From Gracilibacillus salitolerans (GTDB lineage Bacteria > Bacillota > Bacilli > Bacillales > Amphibacillaceae): a stretch of DNA of 64,000 nucleotides. This document shows, piece by piece, positions 10,251 through 18,985 of this stretch. Position 1 is the first letter of the stretch; each line of letters begins with the position of its first letter. The DNA lies in assembly GCF_009650095.1 (NCBI RefSeq), contig NZ_CP045915.1:3720001-3784000 (forward strand), given 5' to 3'. The translations under genes were made by a program, and so were the position numbers. The notes beneath the pieces were generated by a model. The model was given only the letters and a program-made list of their open reading frames with translations. It ran no database searches and had not been told where the DNA came from.

Positions 10251-10506
10251 CTTGATGATAGACAGTATTATTGAAATTCGCTATTTTTTGTCCTTCATCG
10301 CCTTGATGATGGACACTATTTTTGAAATTCGCTATTTTTTGTCCTTCATCGCCTTGATGATGGACACTATTTTTGAAATTCGCTATTTTTTGTCCTTCAT
10401 CGCCTTGATGATGGACAGTATTATTGAAATTCGCTATTTTTTTGTCCTTCATCGCCTTGATGATGGACACTATTTTTGAAATTCACTATTTTTTGTCCTT
10501 TATCGC
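10251..10506. repeat. Five-copy 51-bp tandem repeat
   Basis: Units begin CTTGATGAT at 10251, 10302, 10353, 10404 and 10456 (periods 51, 51, 51, 52). Each carries TTTTGTCCTTCATCG and GAAATTCGCTATT. Two unit variants alternate (GGACACTATTTTTG versus GACAGTATTATTG). The frames crossing it on both strands are repeat by-products with no ribosome binding site and are not called as genes. It fills most of the 384-base gap between yhfI and melA. Confidence 0.9.
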
Positions 10507-10542
10507 ATCATTATCTCCATTCCCATTCCAAACATGAAAAAA

Positions 10543-10561
10543 CCACTAGAAATCCTAGTGG
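10543..10561 (-). terminator. Terminator after melA
   Basis: Read on the minus strand, CCACTAG-GATTT-CTAGTGG is followed by GTTTTTTC, a short but typical intrinsic terminator just past the melA stop codon. Confidence 0.75.
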
Positions 10562-10590
10562 CTTTACTATACTAATTTTCTACTCATTAA

Positions 10591-12078
10591 TCAAAAATTC
10601 CCTTTGTCAGCTTCACCGGCATTTTTCACTGCTGCTTCCCGGTCTTTTGCCATTTCAGCGACTGATTTCACTTTTAGTCGTGCTGCACCTTGATAATCTT
10701 TGGTTGGTATCCGCTCAGCTTCTGCCAACCTTTTTTCAGCCTCAGCTATCGAGCCTTTGTATTGCGGTAGCCATTTCTTTTGAGCAACTAACATTTCATC
10801 TGTCATTTGCCAGATTTCTTTCGGATTACAAACAGCACCTACTAATGGATCCATCATCATCGCTTGACGTAATAAATAGTCATCTCCATGAACTGCTGCT
10901 TCTACTGCTAGGCGCTGAACGGAAATACTAACATTGCAAACAGCTGCAGGTCCTAAAGGTAAATCACCTACAAACGGCATGTTGATTCCATTGCGATCGA
11001 CGTAACCTGGTGCTTCAATGATTGCATCGTCAGGTACATTCGAAATAATGCCGTTATTCACCCGGTTAAAATGGCCTCGGTATACCCGGCCTGTTTCTAA
11101 GCCCTCTAGAATATAGGAGCCATGTTCTTCACCACGGTTTTCCTCTTTATATTCAAAAGCTGGTTCCTTTAACCAATTTGGAAAATCAGTTTCAAACCAA
11201 TTACGGCCCTCCGTGCAAACGCGTAAATAGCCACCTGTTTCCCCGTTTATCCAACTGTTCAAATCAATCCACTCGTTAATTTCTTCTGGACGCTTACGGT
11301 ACCAAGGCACATATTCACTCAAATGTCCATTTGACTCAGTACTGAAATAACCGAAGCGCCGGAGCATATCAATTCTTACTTTTTCTGTATTTTTGTATTC
11401 GGAATGATTTTCAAATGCTTCTAATAAATCTCCGGTTCGATCCTGCCCATTTGTTTTTACTTCAATATACCATGTCTGGTGGTTGATTCCAGCACAAATA
11501 ATATCGACTTCTTCTTTTTCCTTTCCTAAAACGTCCGCGATTTGTTTATGTCCATTCTGTACGCCATGGCAAAGACCTATAGTATTGACTCCACCATATT
11601 TGTTGCAAGCCCATGTTAACATTGCCATTGGATTGGCATAGTTTAACAGCAACACATTGGGGTCCGCAACTTCACGAATATCTTTACAAATTTCTAACAT
11701 CTCGGCAATGCCTCTTTGTCCATACATAATTCCGCCTGCACTCAATGTATCACCTACACATTGATCAACACCATATTTCAACGGAATTTCCACATCATGT
11801 TTAAAAGCTTCCAGACCACCAATACGAACAACATTAAAAATATATTTCGCATCTGTTAAGGCAGCTCTTCTGTCTGTTGTTGCATCAATCGTCATATCAA
11901 GTCCATTTTCGTGAATATCTCGCTGACACAATTGAGTTACCATATCTAAATTTTTCTCATTTATATCAGTAAAAGCTACCTCTATTCCTCGAAATTCTGG
12001 TACTGACAAAATGTCACGAAGCAATCCTCTCGTAAAACCAATACTACCTGCACCGATAAAAGCTATTTTAAATGACAC
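10591..12078 (-). CDS. melA: Alpha-galactosidase of glycoside hydrolase family 4
   Basis: A 495-residue GH4 enzyme. These use NAD and a divalent metal in an oxidation-elimination mechanism. The Rossmann motif GAGSIGFT is at the N-terminus. NYANPMAM and the metal-ligand segment GLCHGVQNGHK follow, then NHQTWY. It is longer than the roughly 430-residue B. subtilis MelA because of the C-terminal part. The start is GTG with AAGGAGG seven bases upstream; no ATG is available at that position. With no signal peptide it acts on imported alpha-galactosides. It lies downstream of an AraC-type regulator on the same strand. Alpha-galacturonidase or alpha-glucosidase activity occurs in GH4 relatives and is not excluded. 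Confidence 0.85.
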   Translation of the reverse strand: MSFKIAFIGAGSIGFTRGLLRDILSVPEFRGIEVAFTDINEKNLDMVTQLCQRDIHENGLDMTIDATTDRRAALTDAKYIFNVVRIGGLEAFKHDVEIPLKYGVDQCVGDTLSAGGIMYGQRGIAEMLEICKDIREVADPNVLLLNYANPMAMLTWACNKYGGVNTIGLCHGVQNGHKQIADVLGKEKEEVDIICAGINHQTWYIEVKTNGQDRTGDLLEAFENHSEYKNTEKVRIDMLRRFGYFSTESNGHLSEYVPWYRKRPEEINEWIDLNSWINGETGGYLRVCTEGRNWFETDFPNWLKEPAFEYKEENRGEEHGSYILEGLETGRVYRGHFNRVNNGIISNVPDDAIIEAPGYVDRNGINMPFVGDLPLGPAAVCNVSISVQRLAVEAAVHGDDYLLRQAMMMDPLVGAVCNPKEIWQMTDEMLVAQKKWLPQYKGSIAEAEKRLAEAERIPTKDYQGAARLKVKSVAEMAKDREAAVKNAGEADKGNF

Positions 12079-12097
12079 GTTCCTACCTCCTTTTCGT

Positions 12098-12122
12098 CTT
12101 TAATGGTATCTTACCACTAAAG
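12098..12122. promoter_or_regulatory. 25-base palindrome upstream of melA
   Basis: Arms of 11 bases, CTTTAATGGTA and TACCACTAAAG, match with one mismatch around a TCT centre. It lies about 20 bases upstream of the melA start codon, between a cre-like sequence (12126-12139, 12 of 14 matches) and the ribosome binding site. It is either an operator or a 5' mRNA hairpin. Confidence 0.5.
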
Positions 12123-12184
12123 GAGTGTAAGCGATTTAAATATTATCGACACTTGATAAGAATATGTGTAAAATCCTAACTTTC

Positions 12185-13009
12185 TTATATTTCACGAAAA
12201 TGTTCTCGATAGGACGATGGTGATAATCCTGTTTCCTTTTTAAACAGATTGCTAAAATATTGACTTGTGTTCACCCCAACATAATTGGAGATTTCAGTAA
12301 CTGGAATTTCCGTATTGACAAGCAACATTTTGGCTTTATCCAGCCGCACTTTGGTTATGTATTGATTAATTGTCATTCCCAACGAAAGTCTGAATATTTT
12401 ATGTAAGTAACTTGGATGAAGGTGTGTAATACGTGCAAGATTATCTACCTTTATCTCTGTATCATAATGTTCATGAATATAGGTTAGTGCTTTTTTTAGA
12501 TGCTGGTTATCTGTCTGTTCATTATGTTCACGACGATTACGGTCAATCCACAATAGTAACTGGACCATTAAATTATCGATCAGCAACTGATTGTTTGCTG
12601 ACTGATGGTCCAATTCAAGGACGAGATGTCGTAATGTAAAATACACCGCTTCATCATCTTTTAATAAGAAATACCGCTCGTTCTGATCAAATAGTGTTTT
12701 TAACGATGGATGTGTTTGAAAAAGCTGATCGATTGACATGTAGTGACTGCGATCATTGCTATGAAAGATAAATTCGACATTTAACATCCGACAAGGATAA
12801 TCCGTATCAATGATTAAACGATGCTTCACATGGCCCTGTATAAAAATATACTGTCCCTTCCGCATATCAACAATCCGGTCATCGATTTCAATTTGGCATT
12901 TGCCATCAATGACATACATAATCTCCATCGCAGGATGATGATGCAATTCCATCTCAAACTCGTGCCAGCGTTTATAATAATAGGCCACTGCCTTCGGAAA
13001 TTGTTGCAC
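12185..13009 (-). CDS. AraC-family regulator with N-terminal cupin
   Basis: A 274-residue regulator with a sugar-sensing cupin half (about 1-150, with HHHPAMEIMYV and FIQGHVKHRL) and two C-terminal AraC helix-turn-helix motifs (LARITHLHPSYLHKIFRLSL and ISNYVGVNTSQYFSNLFKKE). The start is GTG with GGAGGG upstream. It sits directly before melA on the same strand, so it most likely activates melA in response to an alpha-galactoside. The ureF/ureD-like pair lies 54 bases upstream and may share its transcript. Confidence 0.85.
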   Translation of the reverse strand: MQQFPKAVAYYYKRWHEFEMELHHHPAMEIMYVIDGKCQIEIDDRIVDMRKGQYIFIQGHVKHRLIIDTDYPCRMLNVEFIFHSNDRSHYMSIDQLFQTHPSLKTLFDQNERYFLLKDDEAVYFTLRHLVLELDHQSANNQLLIDNLMVQLLLWIDRNRREHNEQTDNQHLKKALTYIHEHYDTEIKVDNLARITHLHPSYLHKIFRLSLGMTINQYITKVRLDKAKMLLVNTEIPVTEISNYVGVNTSQYFSNLFKKETGLSPSSYREHFREI

Positions 13010-13063
13010 GATCTTCCCTCCTTCAGATTTAAAAAAAAGCTAGAAGATATCCTCCTAACTTTT

Positions 13064-13819
13064 TCAAACTCTCCATTTACGTACTTCTGTGATTTTTTCA
13101 TCAAAAAAGGCAAGCACATCATCGATCTCTTGTTTTAATAACGTTAAATCTGTGGAAAGCCAGCGAATAAGAATGCCTTTACCATCAATATCCGTCATCC
13201 CTGCCCGATGATTCTTCGCCTGTGATAACCGCTGCTGCACATCCCATTCATCAAAAGGGTGATTCGGAGAAATGTACCAAATGGACGCAACATATGGAAA
13301 TGATTCCGTCATCCCATGATGAACCAGCATCTCTTCACTTCTATCAAGCTGAACCGGGTCATACGCCAAGCATTGCTCTTCTGCCCAGATCTCCATTAGC
13401 GAATAATAATGATAATTGGACACGTGATCTAAATGGACGATTTCCGCCCAGACAAATTCCGCATCTCCTGTGACATTCACTTTGATATGTTGATTGATGT
13501 TACTATTATCACTTGGGATTATCTCTCGTTTGTCAAACAATAATAATGCTTCTTCTTCGATATTACAGTTAAATTGAAGAGACTGCTTAGGCAGAGTTTT
13601 TGCATCAGATCCATCATCTAGCAATTTAATATTAGATGCTTTCTTTACCGTAAAATCAATCGACATTGGTGCTTCTGTCTTATTCAGCCCATCCATGTTA
13701 TAAGTTGTAAAGACTCGATGGGTTTGATCTGCTTTAGCGATTTCTAATGGTTGATCTCCCTTATAATCTAGGAGATTCACCTTCTGAAACCGTGCTTGTA
13801 ACTGCTTATTCGATTCCAT
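13064..13819 (-). CDS. ureD: UreD-like urease accessory protein
   Basis: A 251-residue protein that aligns by eye with urease accessory protein UreD (UreH). The middle contains ASNIKLLDDGSDAKTL and LLLFDKREIIPSDNS, the position of the conserved W/Y-L-P-x-x-x-I block. FVWAEIVHLD then replaces the usual aromatic-GR-x-x-x-GE-x-F segment. The C-terminus reads RAGMTDIDGKGILIRWLSTD, followed by a helix and a final RKWRV, close to the LxVRxLSxD...R-I-W ending of UreD. Known UreD binds UreF and UreG on the urease apoprotein and guides nickel in. Here it follows ureF by 12 bases with a GGAGG site, but no urease structural gene, ureE or ureG is in the window. It may be a diverged or relocated pair. Confidence 0.72.
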   Translation of the reverse strand: MESNKQLQARFQKVNLLDYKGDQPLEIAKADQTHRVFTTYNMDGLNKTEAPMSIDFTVKKASNIKLLDDGSDAKTLPKQSLQFNCNIEEEALLLFDKREIIPSDNSNINQHIKVNVTGDAEFVWAEIVHLDHVSNYHYYSLMEIWAEEQCLAYDPVQLDRSEEMLVHHGMTESFPYVASIWYISPNHPFDEWDVQQRLSQAKNHRAGMTDIDGKGILIRWLSTDLTLLKQEIDDVLAFFDEKITEVRKWRV

Positions 13820-13831
13820 CTTGAACCTCCA

Positions 13832-14530
13832 TTAAGATATAAATAATTTAGATAAAAGATATTTATGCTGCATAGCGGATATTTCCAGACCGATCGCACT
13901 ATTCTGCATATCTTTAAACTGTAATGTCATTGCCAATTCAGTTGCTTGATCCACTTCTGCTAATGCTTCTAATGTGACTTGTTCTGCGTCTTTTGGCGCT
14001 AACGGGATAGCTCTTACCGCATGCTGAACCAGATTTGTTAAGGAAAAATATAAATAGGTTTGAATCGTTGCAAACAAATCAAAACCTTTCTCGTAAGCGT
14101 AAAGACTATATACAATAACATAATGGTTTAATGAATCTCTATCCTTTATTTCCTCCGACCACTTAGAAAGAATAGGCGATGTTTCAATCGACAGCAGCCG
14201 ATCCAAGAAACGATTTCCTGCTTGACGACTGGTCTTCTTTAATTCCAGCACATTTTTTCTAGCGTTATATATTTCAGCAAAATACAAGACTTGATCCCAG
14301 TCGTTTTTCTTTAGCTTTAAAAATATTTCTTTAATCAGTATTGCATCATTATATAACAAATAGCTCCCTATATAACTGTGACAAAAGGAGGCTAGATCTT
14401 CCTTAGAATTAATTTGCTTAGATCGGATATACATTTCCATTCCAATTGCGTGCGCTACCTGGCTTTTTAAGAAAGATGAATGGTGCATATGTAATAAATG
14501 TAATAGCTTTTGCGAATCATTCGTACTCAT
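13832..14530 (-). CDS. ureF: UreF-like urease accessory protein
   Basis: A 232-residue all-helical protein of UreF length. Diagnostic segments are HAIGMEMYIRSKQI (the FSxSxGLE region, degraded), the AVRAIPLAP segment near residue 175, and the C-terminal ISAMQHKYLLSKLFIS, which matches the HExLxxRLFxS ending of the family. UreF couples UreG GTPase to urease activation. A GGAGGG site precedes the ATG. It is first of a same-strand run ureF-ureD-araC-melA with no urease subunits in sight. The altered N-terminal motif suggests either relaxed constraint or a different partner. Confidence 0.72.
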   Translation of the reverse strand: MSTNDSQKLLHLLHMHHSSFLKSQVAHAIGMEMYIRSKQINSKEDLASFCHSYIGSYLLYNDAILIKEIFLKLKKNDWDQVLYFAEIYNARKNVLELKKTSRQAGNRFLDRLLSIETSPILSKWSEEIKDRDSLNHYVIVYSLYAYEKGFDLFATIQTYLYFSLTNLVQHAVRAIPLAPKDAEQVTLEALAEVDQATELAMTLQFKDMQNSAIGLEISAMQHKYLLSKLFIS

Positions 14531-14620
14531 CCAATCCCTCCATTCCTCTGTTTATTATATCATAATCAAAAATGATGATTGATAACTTCTTTCGATCGAT
14601 TTGTTGCTGACTTGAAATTA

Positions 14621-14762
14621 ATGTGAGACTTCTATCAGTGATGGTCTTTAATCACCCACTAGGCGCAGCGAAACTTATTATGAAATTATCCTTCTGTTCT
14701 CCCCATTTATACTTTTTCAATATCCTAATTCTTAAAATGGGGACTTACTGAAGTGATAAAAA
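14621..14762 (+). repeat. Structured interspersed element, copy 2
   Basis: ATGTGAGACTTCTATCAGTG, then CACCCACTAGG and AGCGAAACTTAT, then a hairpin CCCCATTTA/TAAAATGGGG and a terminal GTGATAAAAA correspond in order to copy 1. The paired arms differ from copy 1 yet still pair. The 414-base gap around it (14531-14944) otherwise holds only the sporulation-type promoter of the germination operon. Confidence 0.55.
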
Positions 14763-14890
14763 TGATCAAAGACTGGTTAGCCATCACCTCTCCTGATCCT
14801 ACTGTCTTTTAGTGTGATTCCTCCAAGTGAATATTTTCCTATCAAAACTTTTTAATTACAAATATATAATCAAAAGAAGCATTTATAAAT

Positions 14891-14919
14891 GTATACAACC
14901 TTTATTTTGACTAATACTA
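14891..14919 (+). promoter_or_regulatory. Sigma-G-like promoter of the germinant receptor operon
   Basis: GTATA (14891-14895), a 17-base spacer and AATACTA (14913-14919) approach the sigma-G consensus (GHATR, CATNHTA). The predicted start is near 14926, directly before the gerA-type gene. Forespore expression is what is known for germinant receptor operons. Confidence 0.5.
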
Positions 14920-14944
14920 TGTATAAAAGAGGTTTGTGATATAA

Positions 14945-16444
14945 GTGAGACGCCAAAAAGTGAGAAAACAATCTGATGTAATATCATTAGATATAATGGA
15001 AAATCAAAAGCAATTAGATAAACAGTTTACAAATTGTTCTGACTTGAAACTTTTTCATTGGCAATACGGACCTCAACTTAAACATAAAGCTTTTTCTGTA
15101 TTTTTTCATACAATGGTGCAGCAAAAAGAGCTCAATTATATGAAAGAATCCATGCAGGATCTAGTAACACACGAAATTGGACCAGCAGAAGAAGTGAATT
15201 TGGAAGACGTGATCCGTTTCTTTAGGCAAAATGGTATCTCTTCACAGAACGCAAAAGTTGTAAAAAGCTTTAATGAAGTAATAAGTGATATATTAAGTGG
15301 ACACGTTGTTATTTTTTTTCATGGTTGGGATCAAGCGTTGTCTTATTCCCAAGCAAAACAAGTCAATGTCAGAGAAGTATCAGAGCCTACCGGAGAATCA
15401 GTGGTAAAAGGGCCTCATGAGGGAACAGTTGAACAATTAGATCGAAATATCGGGCTTTTGAGAACTCGTTTACAAAATTCTCATTTTAAGATAGAACAAT
15501 TTAAAGCAGGGGGAACTACGCAAACAGAAATCGCGTATGGATACTTGGATGGCGTTGTGGATGAAGGTACATTAGCAGAATTTAAACAAAGACTAAAACG
15601 TGCTAAAAAAGAGGACATTTTAGAAACTAGTTATATTGAAGAATTGATTGAAGATGCTAATTATTCCCCTCTACCACAACACCGATATACAGAGAGGCCA
15701 GACACAGCAATCGCCGCTGTTTTAGAAGGGAAAATTATCGTATTGGTACAAGGAACAGGGACTATCTTAATCTGCCCCGGACTTTTTACAGAATTTTTTC
15801 AAGCGAGTGAGGACTATTACCATAGAGTAATATTTTCTACCTTTATTCGGCTTATTAGAATAGTTGCCTTTTTTTTAGCATTGACGCTGCCAAGTATTTT
15901 CATAGCCTTAACAACCTTTCATCCAGAATTAATTCCAACAAACCTGTTAATGGCAATTCTTGATACACGTGAAGGCATACCGTTCCCAGCTTTTTTGGAA
16001 ATTGTCTTGATGATTTTTTTCTTTGAATTACTTAGAGAAGCAGGGATTCGGTTACCTAAAACGATTGGTTCGGCCGTAAGTATCGTTGGAGCATTAATCA
16101 TTGGTGAAGCTGCCATTAATGCAAACATCGCGTCACCTGCTGTTGTTATTTTGGTTGCGTTGACCGGTATTGCTTCATTCGCCATCCCGCAATACAGTAT
16201 TGCTATCGGTATTCGCTTAATGCAAATTCCTTTGATGATATTATCTGCTGTATTAGGTGGCTTTGGAATTATGATTGGCTTCATACTTATCATGCTGCAT
16301 ATAACCAGTTTAAGATCATTAGGACAGCCATATTTTAGTCCATTAACTCCATTAAGACCGAGACAAATATTAGATGTTCTTATTCGTGCACCATTGAAAA
16401 TATTACAAGGTTCACCACGAAAACGGGATAGACGTAATATATAA
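14945..16444 (+). CDS. Spore germinant receptor A subunit (GerA family)
   Basis: A 499-residue member of the GerAA/GerKA family. The large N-terminal cytoplasmic region (about 1-290) contains the conserved GHVVIFFHG-type and RYTERPDTAIAAVLEGKIIVLVQGT-type segments. The C-terminal half holds five or six membrane segments (starting near residue 295) and includes IPFPAFLEIVLMIFFFELLREAGIRLP, split in the family by a conserved proline-rich turn. The start is GTG. It sits in the inner spore membrane with the B and C subunits and detects nutrients. It heads a compact A-C-D-B operon. Confidence 0.93.
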   Translation: MRRQKVRKQSDVISLDIMENQKQLDKQFTNCSDLKLFHWQYGPQLKHKAFSVFFHTMVQQKELNYMKESMQDLVTHEIGPAEEVNLEDVIRFFRQNGISSQNAKVVKSFNEVISDILSGHVVIFFHGWDQALSYSQAKQVNVREVSEPTGESVVKGPHEGTVEQLDRNIGLLRTRLQNSHFKIEQFKAGGTTQTEIAYGYLDGVVDEGTLAEFKQRLKRAKKEDILETSYIEELIEDANYSPLPQHRYTERPDTAIAAVLEGKIIVLVQGTGTILICPGLFTEFFQASEDYYHRVIFSTFIRLIRIVAFFLALTLPSIFIALTTFHPELIPTNLLMAILDTREGIPFPAFLEIVLMIFFFELLREAGIRLPKTIGSAVSIVGALIIGEAAINANIASPAVVILVALTGIASFAIPQYSIAIGIRLMQIPLMILSAVLGGFGIMIGFILIMLHITSLRSLGQPYFSPLTPLRPRQILDVLIRAPLKILQGSPRKRDRRNI

Positions 16445-16470
16445 GTTCACCTCACAAGGATGATATGTTA

Positions 16471-17616
16471 ATGAAAAGATTGTTTACAATTGGAATATTG
16501 CTTATTCTGACAGGTTGTTGGAGTAGCAAAGAATTAGTTGAGTACGGTTTCATCATGGGAGTGAGTTTTGATGAAAATGAAAATGAAGAAATAGAATTTT
16601 ATGCCCAAATATATTCTCCAGCAGAAACCATTGGGGGAACAAGTGGTAGCGAAACTCCCTTTTATACTAACATTAACTTAGAAGGGAAAAGTGTCTTTGA
16701 AACTGCTCGTGACATTCCTTTACATTTAGGAAGAAAAGCTCAATGGAGTCATATGCGAGTACTATTAATTGGAGAAGATTTCGCTAAGGCTCATAACATA
16801 GGAGATGTTCTTGAATTTTTTTACCGAGATCATGAAACACGTCTCATGTCTTATGTCATCATTACAAACGGAAAAGCGTCTGATTATTGGGAAATGAAAC
16901 CATTTATTGAACGTACCATCTCACAAGAGCTACGTACCATACTTGATAATTCTACTAATTTTACAGGAAAGTCCACAAAAAGTAAGCTGTTAAATGTAGC
17001 TATAAATTTATCCAGTAAATCCAAAACAACATTGATTCCATATATTAAAAAAGCAACCAATGACTCACTAACACCAGTAGCAACCGGCGCGGCTGTTTTG
17101 CAAGAAGGTAAAATGGTAAATTATGTAGATCCAGCAGATTTAGAAACTTTAATCATGTTAAACGATGAATACAAGGGAGGTATTATCAACTTTCCTTGTA
17201 TGAATAATGAAATAGAACATCTAAAAGAAGCACTCGAAGTTTATTCTCTTGAAACCAAATTATCTCCTCAATTAAATCAGGAGTCCTTGTTTATTAATAT
17301 CACAACTAAAATTAATGGTTCTTTGGGAGAATTGCAATGCTCTTCTGTCACAACAGCAGATGAATTAAAGAATTTGGAAAAACATATCGCCGAAAGTATT
17401 CAAGCCGATATGAATAATGTCATTCGCTATTTACAAGAAAATGAGTTAGATGTTTTAGGGATTGCAGACAAACTTTATCAACAAAAACCTCAACTTTGGA
17501 AAAAACACCAGGCAGATTGGGGTATGTTGTTAGCTGGTAGTGAAGTTAATCTCGAGGTTGAAGTGAAAGTCGATAGTACAGGTATGGCTGGCGGAGAAAA
17601 AGTAGTGGAGGAATAA
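16471..17616 (+). CDS. Spore germinant receptor C subunit (lipoprotein)
   Basis: A 381-residue Ger(x)C family lipoprotein. The N-terminus MKRLFTIGILLILTGCWSS carries the lipobox LTGC and the conserved CWSSKEL-type start of mature GerC proteins. ATG 16471 is preferred over ATG 16465 because the AAGGA at 16456-16460 has proper spacing only to the former. The protein sits on the outer face of the spore inner membrane. It ends eight bases before the small D-type gene. Confidence 0.92.
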   Translation: MKRLFTIGILLILTGCWSSKELVEYGFIMGVSFDENENEEIEFYAQIYSPAETIGGTSGSETPFYTNINLEGKSVFETARDIPLHLGRKAQWSHMRVLLIGEDFAKAHNIGDVLEFFYRDHETRLMSYVIITNGKASDYWEMKPFIERTISQELRTILDNSTNFTGKSTKSKLLNVAINLSSKSKTTLIPYIKKATNDSLTPVATGAAVLQEGKMVNYVDPADLETLIMLNDEYKGGIINFPCMNNEIEHLKEALEVYSLETKLSPQLNQESLFINITTKINGSLGELQCSSVTTADELKNLEKHIAESIQADMNNVIRYLQENELDVLGIADKLYQQKPQLWKKHQADWGMLLAGSEVNLEVEVKVDSTGMAGGEKVVEE

Positions 17617-17619
17617 GCA

Positions 17620-17862
17620 TTGTTTGAAAATATTCTTTTTTTAACTATCGTATTTATGGCTATGTGGTTAGCTGATTTTCGAAGAATTACGCATAGCAGC
17701 TTTCGAGATCGAATCATCTATCTGATGATGATGATTCCGATTCTTTATTTAAGCTTGATTTTTGTGATGGATTTAAAATGGCCGAATCTCGACGATCTTT
17801 TTCATTCTATTTTTTCCAATCCTGCCAAACAGATTGTAGACGCATTAAAGATTGTAAAGTAG
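17620..17862 (+). CDS. Small two-TM protein, germinant receptor D subunit-like
   Basis: An 80-residue protein with two hydrophobic segments (about 5-18 and 33-50) separated by a basic stretch (RRITHSSFRDR). The start is TTG behind GGAGGA and lies just after the gerC-type stop. Small two-TM genes in this position are known in Bacillus and Clostridium germinant receptor operons as D subunits that modulate receptor output. Assignment rests on size, topology and position rather than a strong motif. Confidence 0.7.
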   Translation: MFENILFLTIVFMAMWLADFRRITHSSFRDRIIYLMMMIPILYLSLIFVMDLKWPNLDDLFHSIFSNPAKQIVDALKIVK

Positions 17863-17887
17863 TGTATGATGTAAGGGGAGTACAAGC

Positions 17888-18985
17888 ATGAAAAAAACAG
17901 AACCAATAACAACAGGGCAAATGGCATGTTTGTTTTTTGCCTTCTTACTAGGTTCCGCTATTATTAATATTCCACAACCTTTAATAGAAGCAGCTAAAAA
18001 TGGAGCTTGGATATCTGTTATCCTAGCAAATGGATGTGGGATGGGTTTAATAACATGCATTTTTTATTTATATCACAACAATCCTGCTTTGAATTTCATT
18101 GGTCATATTCAACAAAAATTCGGAAGATCGTTAATGCTTCTATTTAGCATCCCCATCGTTCTGCAGCTGTTTTTAATGCTATCATATATTATTATGGATA
18201 TTGGCAATTTCTTCACCACCTCTATGATGAAGCAAACACCTTCTTATATGTTTCACTTTTTCATTTTACTCGTTTCTGCTTTAAGCGTGAGGACAGGTTT
18301 TGAAGTTATGGCGAGAATGTTTGTCTTACTTTTATCTTACTTATTATTTTTTTCAATCATTGTGATTATATTAACTATCCCTTTTTTTCATGTAGAGTAT
18401 CTTTTGCCTGTTTTACCAGATGGGATTAAGCCCGTTTTGCATGGTGCTTACCGTAACTTGGGATTTCCCTATGTTGAAATTATTTTATTTTCATTACTAT
18501 TACCATTTGTTCATAAAAGTGAGCGAAAATCACTGCAAATAAAGATGTTTAGTGTAGTAATTATACACGGTTTATTACTAATTCTTGCTGTTGCTTGTAT
18601 TATTATGGCCTTTGGTCCTCTAGCAGGAACATTAAAGTATTCATTATTTCAATTGGCAAGGTTGATCAATATAAGAGAAATCGTTACTAGAGTTGAATCA
18701 TTTATCGGTATAGCCTTAGTAGTAGGTTCCTATATGAAAGCAACGATCACACTATTTATCCTTAAGGAATTACTTGGCAGTGTGTTTCGATTGGAAAATA
18801 AAGACATTATTATCTTCCCAATTACATTAGTTTCTCTTCTTCTATCACTGACATTGTTTACAAATGAGCTTGAGTTTACAGAGGCTGTTCAAGTAGTGTA
18901 TCCACTTTATACAACAGTTATTGCAGTAATCCCTTTATTGTTTATAACGGTTGTAACACTTATAAAAGATGGTAATAACAGGTAA
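17888..18985 (+). CDS. Spore germinant receptor B subunit (GerAB/APC-type permease)
   Basis: A 365-residue polytopic protein with about ten membrane helices, of the GerAB family in the APC amino acid transporter superfamily. The N-terminus KTEPITTGQMACLFFAFLLGSAII is the conserved first helix. A GGGGAG site precedes the ATG. In characterised receptors this subunit binds the nutrient germinant. It completes the A-C-D-B operon; no clear terminator follows. Confidence 0.93.
   Translation: MKKTEPITTGQMACLFFAFLLGSAIINIPQPLIEAAKNGAWISVILANGCGMGLITCIFYLYHNNPALNFIGHIQQKFGRSLMLLFSIPIVLQLFLMLSYIIMDIGNFFTTSMMKQTPSYMFHFFILLVSALSVRTGFEVMARMFVLLLSYLLFFSIIVIILTIPFFHVEYLLPVLPDGIKPVLHGAYRNLGFPYVEIILFSLLLPFVHKSERKSLQIKMFSVVIIHGLLLILAVACIIMAFGPLAGTLKYSLFQLARLINIREIVTRVESFIGIALVVGSYMKATITLFILKELLGSVFRLENKDIIIFPITLVSLLLSLTLFTNELEFTEAVQVVYPLYTTVIAVIPLLFITVVTLIKDGNNR

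Noticed and set aside
10219..10479. Overlapping repetitive frames of about 80 codons on both strands
   Set aside because: They are translations of the 51-bp tandem repeat (51 is divisible by three), have no ribosome binding site and contain no fold-like composition.
10251..10506. CRISPR array
   Set aside because: Units are contiguous and almost identical throughout, with no unique spacers, and no cas genes are nearby.
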